Positions 32,636-42,678 of a stretch of 64,000 nucleotides of DNA are shown one piece after another. The position numbers and the translations under genes were made by a program. The notes under the pieces are model-generated. The model saw only the letters and a program-made list of their open reading frames with translations, had not been told where the DNA came from and ran no database searches. The first letter of the stretch is position 1; each line of letters starts with the position of its first letter. The stretch is taken from contig CBDDCQ010000006.1 in NCBI GenBank assembly GCA_965226285.1, forward strand, positions 1 through 64,000. Reading direction: 5' to 3'. Source of the stretch: CBDDCQ01 sp965226285. Lineage in GTDB: Bacteria; Bacteroidota; Bacteroidia; Flavobacteriales; Ichthyobacteriaceae.

Positions 32636-35575
32636 ATGCAAAACAAAGGAGCTTTGAGGTTGTTCATCATTTTGTTTGTGTTCGTATGCCTGTATCAATT
32701 ATCGTTTACATGGATGGCTAAGAATGTAGAACAAGATGCAAAAATATATGCAAATGGAGATTACGCTAAAGAAAAATATTATTTAGATTCTATTACTTAT
32801 CAACCTGTATTTGATTTTTTAGGGATTAATTTCACTTACGACGATGTGAAAAAGAAGGAATTAAATCTTGGATTGGATTTAAAAGGAGGAATCAATGTCA
32901 TCTTGCAAGTGTCCGTAAAGGATATTCTTATAGGACTTGCTAATGAATCTAAGAATCCTGTTTTCAGACAGGCATTAGCTAAAGCATCTGAATTGCAAAA
33001 AGAAAGTGGTAAAAGTTATTTAGACCTTTTCTTTTTGGAGTTTGATAAGCTAAGTAAAGATACAGATGCTTCATTGGCTTCGCCAGATATTTTTGGAAAT
33101 AAGGACTTGAGAGATAAAATAGATTTTGATAGTTCAAATGAGAAAGTAAAGGAGGTTATCTCTGAGGAGGTAAATGGAGCTGTAGTTCGTGCTTTTACGG
33201 TGCTTCGTTCTCGTATAGATAAATTTGGAGTGGCACAACCCAATATTCAAAGGTTGGAAAACTCAGGTAGAATATTAGTAGAGCTTCCGGGTGTAAAAGA
33301 TGCAGACCGTGTAAAGAAGTTATTACAAAGTACCGCTAAGCTAGAATTTTGGGAGACTTATGATGTGAGTACACTTTCAGGTTTTCTATTGCAAGTAAAT
33401 GAAAAACTAAAAGAATTTACAGAAAAACCCAAAGAGAAAAAAGTTAAAAAAACTAAAGACAATGCTTCTAATGAAGTAGATGATATATTAGCAGGTATAG
33501 AAGAAGCGGATTCTTTAGAAGTAAATAATCCACTATTTGATTTACTTCAACCTGCTGGAGAACAAGGTGTTTTAATCGGTTTTGTAGCCATAAAGGACAC
33601 TAGCAAAATGAACAAATATTTGGCTATGAAACCTATAAGGGATTTACTCCCTCAAAATATAAAATATATAAAGTTCCTTTGGGGGGCTAAGCCTGTATCA
33701 GGTAATTCTAAGGTAGTCGAATTATATGCTATAAAGTCAAATAGGCAAAATAAAGCACCATTGGGAGGTGATGTGATTACAGATGCGAGGGAGGACTTTG
33801 ACCCTTATAGCAGACCTGTAGTATCTATGCAGATGAACACAGCAGGTGCGAGGATATGGAAAAAAATGACCACCATAAATAAGGGTAAGAGTATTGCAAT
33901 AGTACTCGATAATTATGTATATTCTGCACCAAATGTAAATGAACCCATTCCTAATGGAAACTCTCAAATATCGGGTAGGTTTACTATTGAGGAAACAGAG
34001 GATTTGGCAAATGTATTAAAAGCAGGTAAACTGCCTGCGCCTGCTAGAATTATACAAGCAGAGGTAGTAGGTCCATCATTAGGGCACGAGGCTATAGATT
34101 CAGGTATTGTATCATTTATAATTGCATTGTTATTAGTACTTGCGTGGATGATATTTTACTACGCTAAGGGAGGAATATATTCTAATGTTGCCCTCATTGT
34201 AAATGTAGTGCTTATATTTGGTGTGTTAGCATCTTTTGGGGCAGTACTTACCTTGCCAGGTATAGCGGGTATCGTACTTACCATAGGTATGTCTGTAGAT
34301 GCCAATGTACTTATCTATGAAAGAATAAAAGAGGAATTAAACTTAGGGAAAGGAATCAAATTAGCCATCAAAGATGGATATCATCAGGCATATTCGTCTA
34401 TTTTAGATGCCAATATTACTACTTTACTTACAGGTATTATTCTCTATTCATTTGGCACAGGACCTATTAGAGGTTTTGCCACTACGCTTATTATAGGTAT
34501 TTGTACATCTCTGTTCTGTGCAATAGTGATTACAAGGCTATTTATAGAAAAGGATTTGACCAAAAAGAGAAAAATATCCTTCTTTTCTGTGATAACCAAA
34601 AATTTCATGAAAAATATGAACCTTAATTTTTTAGGTAATAGAAAAAAAGCATATATCATATCTGGTATTATCATCTTGGTAGGGTTAGGGTCTTTAGTAA
34701 CCAAGGGACTAAATAAAGGCGTGGACTTTGTAGGAGGTAGAACCTTTATTGTAAGATTGATCAATGAGGTAAATACTCAAAAGATGGCTGCTGACTTAGG
34801 AAAACACTTTATAGAAAATGGCAATAAAGTAGTACCTGAGGTCAAAATATTTGGTTCATCAAATCAGGTGAAAATTACTACAAAATACAAGATTGACTCT
34901 GAAGATATTAATGTAGATACTGAGGTAGAGCAATTGCTTTATAAGGGGTTGAAACCTTATTTGCCTGAAAATTGTTCTTTTGAGATGTTTGGGACAAGTT
35001 CTAAGGAAAAAGAAATAGGAATACTACAATCCATTAAAGTAGGTCCTACCATTGCAGATGATATTAAGCAATCGGCATTCCTATCTATTGTGTTTTCTTT
35101 AATTGTAATATTCTTGTATATACTGATAAGATTTAGAAAATGGCAATTTAGTACTGGTGCGGTAGTAGCGGTATTCCACGATGTGATGATTGTACTTTCT
35201 ATATTCTCCTTAATGTACGGATTGCTTCCATTCTCTTTAGAAATAGACCAAGCATTTATAGCAGCTATACTTACCGTAATAGGATACTCACTTAATGATA
35301 CAGTGGTAGTATTTGATAGAATAAGAGAGAATTTAAGAAACAGCAAAAAACCAATGATAAAGGAGGTAAATAAGTCACTCAATAGTACACTTAGTAGAAC
35401 GGTCAATACCTCATTGACTACTTTCTTTGTGCTATTAGTAATTTTTGCATTTGGAGGAGAAACTATTAGAGGGTTTATGTTTGCACTTATGGTAGGGGTA
35501 GTAGTAGGTACTTATTCCTCTTTATTTATAGCAACACCAGTGATGGTAGATACTACCAAAAAAATTGAAAAATAA
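32636..35575 (+). CDS. secDF: Fused protein translocase subunit SecDF
   Basis: 979 residues, the fused form usual in Bacteroidota. The SecD part has an N-terminal membrane helix, the NLGLDLKGGINVILQV motif after the first periplasmic segment, the P1 domain and GIAGIVLTIGMSVDANVLIYER in helix 4. The SecF part begins near residue 660 (NLNFLGNRKKAYIISGI), has GVDFVGGRTFIVR and ends with TVIGYSLNDTVVVFDRIREN. SecDF uses the proton gradient to pull exported proteins through SecYEG. A lysine-rich, acidic insertion at about residues 260-300 (KEKKVKKTKDNASNEVDD) is a local extra. A terminator follows the gene. Confidence 0.97.
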   Translation: MQNKGALRLFIILFVFVCLYQLSFTWMAKNVEQDAKIYANGDYAKEKYYLDSITYQPVFDFLGINFTYDDVKKKELNLGLDLKGGINVILQVSVKDILIGLANESKNPVFRQALAKASELQKESGKSYLDLFFLEFDKLSKDTDASLASPDIFGNKDLRDKIDFDSSNEKVKEVISEEVNGAVVRAFTVLRSRIDKFGVAQPNIQRLENSGRILVELPGVKDADRVKKLLQSTAKLEFWETYDVSTLSGFLLQVNEKLKEFTEKPKEKKVKKTKDNASNEVDDILAGIEEADSLEVNNPLFDLLQPAGEQGVLIGFVAIKDTSKMNKYLAMKPIRDLLPQNIKYIKFLWGAKPVSGNSKVVELYAIKSNRQNKAPLGGDVITDAREDFDPYSRPVVSMQMNTAGARIWKKMTTINKGKSIAIVLDNYVYSAPNVNEPIPNGNSQISGRFTIEETEDLANVLKAGKLPAPARIIQAEVVGPSLGHEAIDSGIVSFIIALLLVLAWMIFYYAKGGIYSNVALIVNVVLIFGVLASFGAVLTLPGIAGIVLTIGMSVDANVLIYERIKEELNLGKGIKLAIKDGYHQAYSSILDANITTLLTGIILYSFGTGPIRGFATTLIIGICTSLFCAIVITRLFIEKDLTKKRKISFFSVITKNFMKNMNLNFLGNRKKAYIISGIIILVGLGSLVTKGLNKGVDFVGGRTFIVRLINEVNTQKMAADLGKHFIENGNKVVPEVKIFGSSNQVKITTKYKIDSEDINVDTEVEQLLYKGLKPYLPENCSFEMFGTSSKEKEIGILQSIKVGPTIADDIKQSAFLSIVFSLIVIFLYILIRFRKWQFSTGAVVAVFHDVMIVLSIFSLMYGLLPFSLEIDQAFIAAILTVIGYSLNDTVVVFDRIRENLRNSKKPMIKEVNKSLNSTLSRTVNTSLTTFFVLLVIFAFGGETIRGFMFALMVGVVVGTYSSLFIATPVMVDTTKKIEK

Positions 35576-35596
35576 GGTCTCTATAAATGAACAATT

Positions 35597-35629
35597 AAAA
35601 AATGCACTCAAAGTTTGAGTGTATTTTTT
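35597..35629 (+). terminator. Intrinsic terminator after secDF
   Basis: CACTC and GAGTG pair around AAAGTTT (35605-35621), extended by an A-rich left and T-rich right flank ending in a run of six T. Confidence 0.75.
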
Positions 35630-35801
35630 ATGTTCACAACTTATACTTAAAAATAATCTAAATGATTTCTCTTAGTTATATCAAACTCGCTTTAATGATA
35701 AGTTCAGGTATTATTCTCAGTTGATTTATTATAATAGGAGAGAACATCTAATCTTTTCCAAATATAAACCTTATATTTTTACTTTATCAAAGTTCATATC
35801 A

Positions 35802-38096
35802 TTATAATTTGGGCAAATCGCTCATATAAAATATAATTTTCCCTCCGTTCTTAATATCACTATGGTTAAGTGTGTATGAATTAATAGGTTTATCATTTAT
35901 GAGTATTTTGTCCACATATACATTTTCGTTAGATTGGTTGATTACTTTGATTTTTAGATTTTTGCCATTTTGTAATTTTATGATAGCACTTTTTACCATA
36001 GGACTACCTATGGCATATTCATCAGATCCGGGTAGTACAGGATAAAAGCCCAATGCACTAAATACATACCAAGCACTCATCTGTCCTGCATCGTCGTTAC
36101 CACACAAGCCATCCTCCTTGTTACTATACATTATATCCATGATCATTCTTACTCTCTTTTGCGTTTTCCATGGGTGATTTGTCCAATTATAAAGGTAGGG
36201 TATATGGTGTCCAGGTTCATTACCGTGTACATAATTTCCTATAATTCCATCTCGGGTGATATCTTCATTTTTTAAGATGTATTTATCCTGTATGGGCGTA
36301 TTGAATATTCTATCTAAGTGTTTAGAAAATTTATCTTTTCCCCCCATCATATCTATCATCTTCGTCACATTATGGGGTACGTATAAGCCATAATTCCAAG
36401 CATTTCCTTCTATAAAACCCTGTCCATGAGTATCCAATGGATCAAATTTCTTTTTCCATTTGCCATTGGAGAGCTTTGGACGCATATACCCACTCGCTTT
36501 GTGATACACATTTTTATAATTCTGTGAACGCTTTATAAAATCTCGATAGATTTTCTTGTTTTCTGCCTTTTTAGCTATTTGAGCAACACACCAATCGTCA
36601 TAAGCAAATTCTAAGGTTTTGGATACCGATGATGAACTCTTATCTTCGGGAACGTAGCCTTTACTTATATAACTACCTATACCATCATAATAAGAGAGTG
36701 TAGCAGAGCTGATACACGCTTGTAAAGCTCTATTTATATTTACATCTGTGGTGCCTTTGGCTATGGCATCTGCTATTACTGACACAGAGTGATAACCTAT
36801 CATACACCAATTTTCATTGGCGTAATGACTCCATACAGGCAATGCTTTATGTACACTTTGGTCGTGGTGGGCAAGCATAGATTTTATCATATCGTTATTT
36901 CTTTTAGGTTGTAAAATATTAAGTAATGGATGTAATGCCCGATAGGTATCCCAAAGGGAAAATATAGTATAATTGGTAAAGCCTTTAGATTTATAGATAT
37001 TCTGATCTAGCCCTCTATACAAACCATCTACATCTTCGTATAAGATAGGACCTAACATAGTATGGTAAAGAGCTGAATAAAAAGTTTCTTTTTGTTTCTT
37101 TGTAAGGGTTTCTATTTGTATTTTTGAGAGTTCATTATTCCATTTTTGTTGCGTTTGTTGTTTTACCTTTTCAAAACTCCAATGAGGCACCTCTGCATTT
37201 AGATTTTTTAATGCACCATTTGTACTTACGGGAGAAAGTGCAAATTTAATTTTTATGATATCACCTTTTTTCACCTTAAAATCAAAATATGCTCTTATCT
37301 CTTTGCCTGCCATTTCAGGAAAGTTTTCTTCTTGGTTGAACCTCCTATAAAAACCGTTGTAAATGATTTTTTCATATCTCTTGTGTCCGTATTTGTGAAA
37401 GGGTTTTGAGAATTTCATAGCAAAAAATACTTTCCTCGTTCTCGCCCATCCATTGGTTTGTCTATAGCCCGTTACAGTGGAGTCGTTTTCAACCCTTACA
37501 AAAGTCCATACATTTTTATCTTTATGATGATATATATTTGAAATCAGGTCTAATATGATATGCGTATCTCCTGATTTATTGAAAGTATATTTATGAAACC
37601 CTACTCTATCTGTAGCCGTAAGTTCTGCGATAATGTTGTAATCTTTTAGTTTTACGCTGTAGTACCCTGGTTCTGCCTTTTCATCTCGATGAGAAAATGT
37701 AGCGTGATAACCGCTTTTAGGTTTATTTGCTTCGCCCGGTTCCAAGGTGAGTTCCTCCATAGTAGGCATTATCAAAAAATCTCCTAAATCAGAATGCCCT
37801 GTACCACTAAAATGAGTATGGCTAAATCCAAATATAGTATTGTCATCGTATTGGTATCCTGAGCAGTATTTATAGGTATTGGGGTTGTATTTTCCATTCT
37901 TTTGGAACATAGGTTGTTGGTTCGTTTCGGGGCTTAACTGCACCATGCCAAAGGGAGTGGTAGCACCAGGAAAAGTATGTCCCATATTTTTGGTACCTAT
38001 CATAGGATTCACATACTGGATGAGGTTTTTCTTTTGAGCGTTTAACTTTAAAGCTAATACACAGATTATTAGCAAGTAATAAGTAAATTTATTCAT
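35802..38096 (-). CDS. Secreted GH92 alpha-mannosidase
   Basis: 764 residues with a signal peptide (MNKFTYYLLIICVLALKLNAQ). Glycoside hydrolase family 92 marks: VNPMIGTKNMGHTFPGATTP at the start of the mature protein, SPETNQQP, CSGYQYDDNTIFGFSHTHFSG with the calcium/substrate-binding His, the FSLWDTYRALHPL segment, PVWSHYANENWCM, the EGNAWNYGLYVPH segment, and GNDDAGQMSAWYVFSALGFYPV with the catalytic acid/base region. GH92 enzymes are calcium-dependent exo-mannosidases acting on N-glycan mannose. A -7 element lies 32 bases upstream. The enzyme complements PNGase F and GH29 in this window. Linkage specificity cannot be decided. Confidence 0.95.
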   Translation of the reverse strand: MNKFTYYLLIICVLALKLNAQKKNLIQYVNPMIGTKNMGHTFPGATTPFGMVQLSPETNQQPMFQKNGKYNPNTYKYCSGYQYDDNTIFGFSHTHFSGTGHSDLGDFLIMPTMEELTLEPGEANKPKSGYHATFSHRDEKAEPGYYSVKLKDYNIIAELTATDRVGFHKYTFNKSGDTHIILDLISNIYHHKDKNVWTFVRVENDSTVTGYRQTNGWARTRKVFFAMKFSKPFHKYGHKRYEKIIYNGFYRRFNQEENFPEMAGKEIRAYFDFKVKKGDIIKIKFALSPVSTNGALKNLNAEVPHWSFEKVKQQTQQKWNNELSKIQIETLTKKQKETFYSALYHTMLGPILYEDVDGLYRGLDQNIYKSKGFTNYTIFSLWDTYRALHPLLNILQPKRNNDMIKSMLAHHDQSVHKALPVWSHYANENWCMIGYHSVSVIADAIAKGTTDVNINRALQACISSATLSYYDGIGSYISKGYVPEDKSSSSVSKTLEFAYDDWCVAQIAKKAENKKIYRDFIKRSQNYKNVYHKASGYMRPKLSNGKWKKKFDPLDTHGQGFIEGNAWNYGLYVPHNVTKMIDMMGGKDKFSKHLDRIFNTPIQDKYILKNEDITRDGIIGNYVHGNEPGHHIPYLYNWTNHPWKTQKRVRMIMDIMYSNKEDGLCGNDDAGQMSAWYVFSALGFYPVLPGSDEYAIGSPMVKSAIIKLQNGKNLKIKVINQSNENVYVDKILINDKPINSYTLNHSDIKNGGKIIFYMSDLPKL

Positions 38097-38127
38097 TTAA
38101 TAAAACAATAATTGATTGATAACTTAG

Positions 38128-38135
38128 CAAATATA
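38128..38135 (-). promoter_or_regulatory. -7 element (TATATTTG) of the GH92 gene
   Basis: Exact TAnnTTTG on the minus strand, 32 bases before the start codon; no exact TTG at the -33 distance. Confidence 0.5.
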
Positions 38136-38344
38136 ACTATTATTAGGATATTTTCGCGTTCAGTTATCAACTTTTGGGCAAAAATATTGCCAAAAAAGAC
38201 CCCTGTTTTTACAATTAATTTATTTTAATATACTTATAAAATTTTCTTACTTATTATCAGACTAAATGCCTTTTTAAATTGTATATTATAAATATTTGAT
38301 GCTATATACTAATTTTCAATAAGTAGAAGGTTCACAATTTAAAA

Positions 38345-38396
38345 GAAAAAAGCCAATAACATATTTTCTTTTGATAATATATTTTGTATTAGGCTT
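38345..38396 (-). terminator. Terminator after rplY
   Basis: On the minus strand AGCCTAATA, including the rplY stop codon, can pair with TATTGGCT across an A/T-rich loop that has further pairing. A run of six T follows. The stem has one bulged base. Confidence 0.6.
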
Positions 38397-38994
38397 CCGT
38401 TGCAACCTCTTTTGTTTCTTCGCTAGTGGTCGTATCATCTTTAGTTGTGGTACGAGAAGTTTTCACTGCTAATATCACCGTATTTTCAGGATGCATAATT
38501 TTGAATTTCTCTTGAGAAACCTGAGTAACATATAACTTGCTTCCAATGTCTAAATCAGAAATATCAGCATCTATAAAATCTGGAAGGTTTTCAGGAAGTG
38601 CTTTTACTTTGAGTTTTCTATTTGACACTCTCAATACGCCTCCTTTGATTACTCCTACGGAGTTTCCACTTATTTTTATGGGTACATTTATCGATACTTC
38701 TTTATCATCAGATAACCGATAGAAATCTATATGTAGTATTCTATCTGTAACAGGATGAAACTGTATATCTTGCATAATGGATTTAATATTTTCACCATTG
38801 TCTAATTTAACTTCAACAATGTGAGCGTCAGGTGTATATACAAGGTTTTTGAAACTCTTTTCAGGTGCATAAAAATGTACCACCGCTTCTCCACTGTAAA
38901 TAACACAAGGTACTTGCTCAGCCTTACGCAAGGCTTTAGTTGAAGATTTGCCCACGCTTTCTCTTTTTTTCCCCTCAATGATTATTGATTTCAT
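38389..38994 (-). CDS. rplY: 50S ribosomal protein L25/general stress protein Ctc
   Basis: 201 residues, the long Ctc-type form of bL25. The N-terminal 5S rRNA-binding domain (about 1-92) has KRESVGKSSTKALRKAEQVP, VIYSGEAVVHFYAP and FHPVTDRILHIDFYRLSDD. The C-terminal beta domain has EVSINVPIKISGNSVGVIKGG and ends in a Thr/Glu-rich tail. It binds 5S rRNA in the large subunit. It lies 21 bases after prs, the usual prs-rplY arrangement, and a terminator follows directly. Confidence 0.97.
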   Translation of the reverse strand: MKSIIIEGKKRESVGKSSTKALRKAEQVPCVIYSGEAVVHFYAPEKSFKNLVYTPDAHIVEVKLDNGENIKSIMQDIQFHPVTDRILHIDFYRLSDDKEVSINVPIKISGNSVGVIKGGVLRVSNRKLKVKALPENLPDFIDADISDLDIGSKLYVTQVSQEKFKIMHPENTVILAVKTSRTTTKDDTTTSEETKEVATEA

Positions 38995-39015
38995 ATTGAT
39001 AAAATTGTTTTAGAT

Positions 39016-39951
39016 TTACATTATAAAATTAGAACTTATAGAGTGATTCTCGTGTACTTGCTTCATGACTCCTGCAAATAAAGATGCACAAGAAAGAATT
39101 TTAATTTTATTACATGCTCGCTTAAGCGGTATAGAATCAGTAACAATAAGTTCTTTTAGATTAGATTGTTCAATTTTTTCGTAAGCATTTCTCGATAGTA
39201 TAGAGTGAACAATCATAGCCCTAACACTACTCGCTCCTTTTTCTAACATCATATCAGCAGATTTTACTAGGGTTCCTCCTGTGTCCACCATATCATCTAC
39301 TAGTACGATATTTTTATCTTTTACATCACCTATCACAGCCATCTTTTCTATTACATTGGCTTTAGCTCTTTGTTTGTAACATATTACTACATTGCTACCT
39401 ATGTATTTTGCGTAGGAATGCGCTCTTTTTGCTCCTCCCATATCAGGGGAGGCTATGGCTAAATTTTCTATGTTTAATTTCCTTAAATATGGAATAAATA
39501 TAGCAGAGGCAAATAGGTGATCTACAGGTTTCTCAAAAAAACCTTGAATTTGATCAGCGTGTAAATCCATAGTCATAATTCTAGTAACTCCTGCAGCACT
39601 TAGTAAGTTGGCTACTAACTTCGCTCCTATAGGAACTCGAGGCTTATCTTTTCTATCTTGCCTCGCCCATCCAAAGTAAGGTAACACAGCAGTAATTTTA
39701 GCAGCAGATGCCCTTTTAGCAGCGTCTATCATCAAAAGTAATTCCATTAAATTTTCAGTTCCAAGAGTAGAGCATACAATAAATACCCTTTTTCCTCTTA
39801 CAGATTCTTCAAACGAAGGCTGAAATTCTCCATCACTGAATTGTAATATGGTAGAATTACCCAAGGATAAACCATACTCTTTAGCAATCTTTTCTGCTAA
39901 TTCAATACTATTTCTGCAAGAAAATATCTTCGACTCCATCACACTATGCAA
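39016..39951 (-). CDS. prs: Ribose-phosphate pyrophosphokinase
   Basis: Makes PRPP from ribose-5-phosphate and ATP for nucleotide, histidine and NAD synthesis. 311 residues. Motifs: FSDGEFQPSFEESVRGKRVF (substrate region), DRKDKPRVPIGAKLVANLL (catalytic flexible loop), MTMDLHADQIQGFF, and the PRPP-binding loop IVLVDDMVDTGGTLVKSA. The ATG at 39951 is used, but an ATG four codons later (39939, MESKIFSC) fits the family start equally well. A TAACTTTG -7 element (39989-39982) lies upstream of both. Operon with rplY. Confidence 0.96.
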   Translation of the reverse strand: MHSVMESKIFSCRNSIELAEKIAKEYGLSLGNSTILQFSDGEFQPSFEESVRGKRVFIVCSTLGTENLMELLLMIDAAKRASAAKITAVLPYFGWARQDRKDKPRVPIGAKLVANLLSAAGVTRIMTMDLHADQIQGFFEKPVDHLFASAIFIPYLRKLNIENLAIASPDMGGAKRAHSYAKYIGSNVVICYKQRAKANVIEKMAVIGDVKDKNIVLVDDMVDTGGTLVKSADMMLEKGASSVRAMIVHSILSRNAYEKIEQSNLKELIVTDSIPLKRACNKIKILSCASLFAGVMKQVHENHSISSNFIM

Positions 39952-39981
39952 TAAGATTTAACTATAGCTAAAAACAGTGCA

Positions 39982-39989
39982 CAAAGTTA
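39982..39989 (-). promoter_or_regulatory. -7 element (TAACTTTG) of prs-rplY
   Basis: Exact TAnnTTTG on the minus strand, about 30 bases before the prs start; the -33 region is not recognisable. Confidence 0.5.
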
Positions 39990-40106
39990 ATAGTATTATT
40001 TGAAATGGATACCCAAATTGATTTTTTAAAATTTTTATATAATTTTGTCTAATTAATTCTTCTGGTGTTTTTTGTACCTGTTTTTTCTTATGAAACATTG
40101 AATTTT

Positions 40107-41411
40107 TTATTTTTCATTATTAAATCTGTTCATTTCATCTATTATGTCCTGTAAAGGAGCATCTACCCACTCACCATAAGATTTAAAATGCTTATGTATA
40201 TGCCTCTCCATCTCTCTAAATTTATGAGTTAATACTTTATATTCCATTTTAAAGGCTCTTTGCGAATCCGTGGTTTGATAAGAATTTAAACGACTCTTCC
40301 AATCCTTCGCTATACCTACTTTTAAATATCTCTCTTTCGGATTAGAAACAATATACACATATTTCTTTTCTAAAAAGTCTCTTGGTCGGTCTGTTCTCAC
40401 AGGTGGTATCGTCGTATAGGGCACTTCTTTAGTTTCAAACAAATCAGATTGGACTTCTTTTTTTAGTCGTTGCTTTACCAATTCAAACGCTTTTACAGAT
40501 ACATCTATCCCTATCCACTCTCTATTTAACCTCTCTGCTGCAATGCAAGTAGTAGCACAACCACAAAAGGGATCTAATACAATATCACCCTCATTACTAC
40601 TCGCTTTTATGATTCTTTCTAATAGGGCTAATGGCTTTTGTGTGGGGTAGCCGATAGATTCTTTTCCTCGCAAAACAGGTATTTCCCAGACATCATCAGC
40701 ATATTTTCCTTCTTTCATATAAATAATTTCTTGCTTTCCATCTCTCAAAGCAGATATTTTGTATCTTTTTCCTTCTTGATCTACATGGTTGTACCTCTTC
40801 AGTGTAGAATCGGAGTAAGGAACAAGAACCTCTTTTGGATAAAATTTAAAACTTTCGCTTTTGGAATACCAGAATACAGTATCATGCTTTCTTGGAAAGC
40901 AATATTTTGGTATAGAATTGCCAGTATAACGCCAAATAATTTCATTTCTAAAATGCTTTTCTCCAAATATAATATCAAGCAATATCTTTAAATAGTGACT
41001 CATCGTGCTATCACAATGTAAATAAATACTTCCCGTATCTTTTAAAATACGGTGCATTTCTATTAATCTAATCGCCATATAACAGAGGTAACAATAAGTA
41101 TATTCAAAATCCTTATGTACCACCTTTTCACCTTTTTTACTTAAATTATCAATACCTTCCAAATAATTAGATAATTTATCATAATCTTCTTTTATATCTT
41201 TCTTCCATTCATCTTTGACATCTTTTTGTCTAAAAATATCACTAAATTCAGCCCCTTCGGCACTGCTCCCTATTGGAGCAGTAAATACTTTTTTCTTATT
41301 AAATGGAGGGTCTAAATATATCAAGTCTATACTACTTGAATTGATTCCTCTTAATATATCTAAATTATCCTTATTAAATATTGTTCTGTTATTTATTTGC
41401 ATTTTTTCCAT
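40107..41411 (-). CDS. Beta-class DNA methyltransferase with GIY-YIG-like tail, array copy 1
   Basis: 434 residues, last gene of the array. Catalytic motif IV DPPF is at 34-37 (LIYLDPPFNKKK). SAM motif I is LDPFCGCATT at about 279-288. The order IV then I marks the beta class, making N6-adenine or N4-cytosine. Between them residues 161-253 form the recognition segment, unlike those of the other copies. Residues about 349-434 resemble the T5orf172/MUG113 branch of GIY-YIG nucleases: YVYIVSNP, LKVGIA, Arg in SRLNSYQ, Glu in MERHIHKHF, and EWVDA. This copy is the most divergent: residues 70-105 also differ (SNYLEGIDNLSKK), and the tail differs at several sites. It starts 11 bases after copy 2. 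There is no Res-type helicase. Confidence 0.85.
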   Translation of the reverse strand: MEKMQINNRTIFNKDNLDILRGINSSSIDLIYLDPPFNKKKVFTAPIGSSAEGAEFSDIFRQKDVKDEWKKDIKEDYDKLSNYLEGIDNLSKKGEKVVHKDFEYTYCYLCYMAIRLIEMHRILKDTGSIYLHCDSTMSHYLKILLDIIFGEKHFRNEIIWRYTGNSIPKYCFPRKHDTVFWYSKSESFKFYPKEVLVPYSDSTLKRYNHVDQEGKRYKISALRDGKQEIIYMKEGKYADDVWEIPVLRGKESIGYPTQKPLALLERIIKASSNEGDIVLDPFCGCATTCIAAERLNREWIGIDVSVKAFELVKQRLKKEVQSDLFETKEVPYTTIPPVRTDRPRDFLEKKYVYIVSNPKERYLKVGIAKDWKSRLNSYQTTDSQRAFKMEYKVLTHKFREMERHIHKHFKSYGEWVDAPLQDIIDEMNRFNNEK

Positions 41412-41422
41412 TATCTGTTCAA

Positions 41423-42667
41423 TTACTCGTTTTCAAATCTGTTCATTTCATCTATTATGTCCTTTAAAGGAGCATCTACCCATTCATATATAGATTCAAA
41501 GTGCTTGTGAATGTGCTTCTCTAACGCTCTATATTTGTGCGTTAGTAGTTTGTATTCCATTTTGTAAGCTCTATCAGGATCGGATGTTTGATATGAGTTT
41601 AATCTGGATTTCCAATCTTTAGCAATACCTACTTTAAATAGTTTGTACTTTTTGTGAGATATAATATAAACATATTTTTTATTAATGAAGTCTTTAGGCT
41701 GATCGGTTCTTTCTGGGGGTATCGTAGTATATGGCACTTCTTTAGTTTCAAACAAATCAGATTTGACTTCTTTTTTTAGTCGTTGCTTTACCAATTCAAA
41801 TGCTTTTACAGAGACATCTATCCCTATCCATTTTCTATCTAACCTCTCTGCTGCAATGCAAGTAGTAGCACAACCACAAAAAGGGTCTAATACAATATCA
41901 CCTTCATTAGAACTTGCTTTTATGATTCTCTCTAATAATGCTAATGGTTTTTGTGTGGGGTAGCCTGTTCTCTCTTGTGCCATTGCATTAATACTTGCTA
42001 TTTTAAAAACATCTGAAGGATGACGGTATTTGCCTTTAGATCTTGTAGCACTCTCATTTCCTGTAGCTATTCTCCTTAATACCTCATCACTTCTTTTTTC
42101 TAAAATATCTTTTGAGTTAAAAGTGTAATCAGAACTTTTAGAATATCTAAAAATAACATCATGCTTTCTGGCAAAGTCTTTTTTAGGTATTCCTCCTGTC
42201 TCGTAGTTCCAAATAATACTATTTAAAAAATTTTTCTCTCCAAAAATAATATCCATAAGAATTTTTAAATAATGTCCCATTGTATTATCACAGTGAAAAT
42301 AAATACTTCCCGTATCTTTTAAAATACGTTGCATCTCTACCAAACGAATTGCCATATAACACAAGTAGCAGTAGTTATACAAGTAATAACTACCTCCAAA
42401 ATCTTTTACACTTGTTAAGAAAATATTTAATTCTCTATAGTCTTCTTTTATTTCTTGCAACCATTCATCTTTAACATCTTCCTGTCTGAAAATATCACTA
42501 AATTCAGCACCTTCGGCACTGCTACCTATTGGAGCAGTAAATACTTTTTTCTTATTAAATGGAGGGTCTAAATAGATGAGGTCTATACTACTTGAATTGA
42601 TTCCTCTTAATATATCTAAATTATCCTTATTAAATATTGTTCTATTCTTAATTTGCATTTTTTCCAT
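41423..42667 (-). CDS. Beta-class DNA methyltransferase with GIY-YIG-like tail, array copy 2
   Basis: 414 residues. The first about 150 residues (MEKMQIKNRTIFNKDNLDIL, DPPF at 34-37) and the last about 180 (from YPTQKPLALLERIIKASS) are nearly identical to copies 3 and 4. The recognition segment, residues 154-233 (42208-41969), is its own: YETGGIPKKDFARKHD, then an Arg-rich RRIATGNESATRSKGKYRH. Motif I LDPFCGCATT and the GIY-YIG-like tail (YVYIISHKKYKLFKVGIAKD, LEKHIHKHF) are intact. The gene lies 11 bases from each neighbour. It is predicted to methylate a different DNA target from its siblings; whether the tail cuts DNA is unknown. Confidence 0.85.
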   Translation of the reverse strand: MEKMQIKNRTIFNKDNLDILRGINSSSIDLIYLDPPFNKKKVFTAPIGSSAEGAEFSDIFRQEDVKDEWLQEIKEDYRELNIFLTSVKDFGGSYYLYNYCYLCYMAIRLVEMQRILKDTGSIYFHCDNTMGHYLKILMDIIFGEKNFLNSIIWNYETGGIPKKDFARKHDVIFRYSKSSDYTFNSKDILEKRSDEVLRRIATGNESATRSKGKYRHPSDVFKIASINAMAQERTGYPTQKPLALLERIIKASSNEGDIVLDPFCGCATTCIAAERLDRKWIGIDVSVKAFELVKQRLKKEVKSDLFETKEVPYTTIPPERTDQPKDFINKKYVYIISHKKYKLFKVGIAKDWKSRLNSYQTSDPDRAYKMEYKLLTHKYRALEKHIHKHFESIYEWVDAPLKDIIDEMNRFENE

Positions 42668-42678
42668 TATCTGTTCAA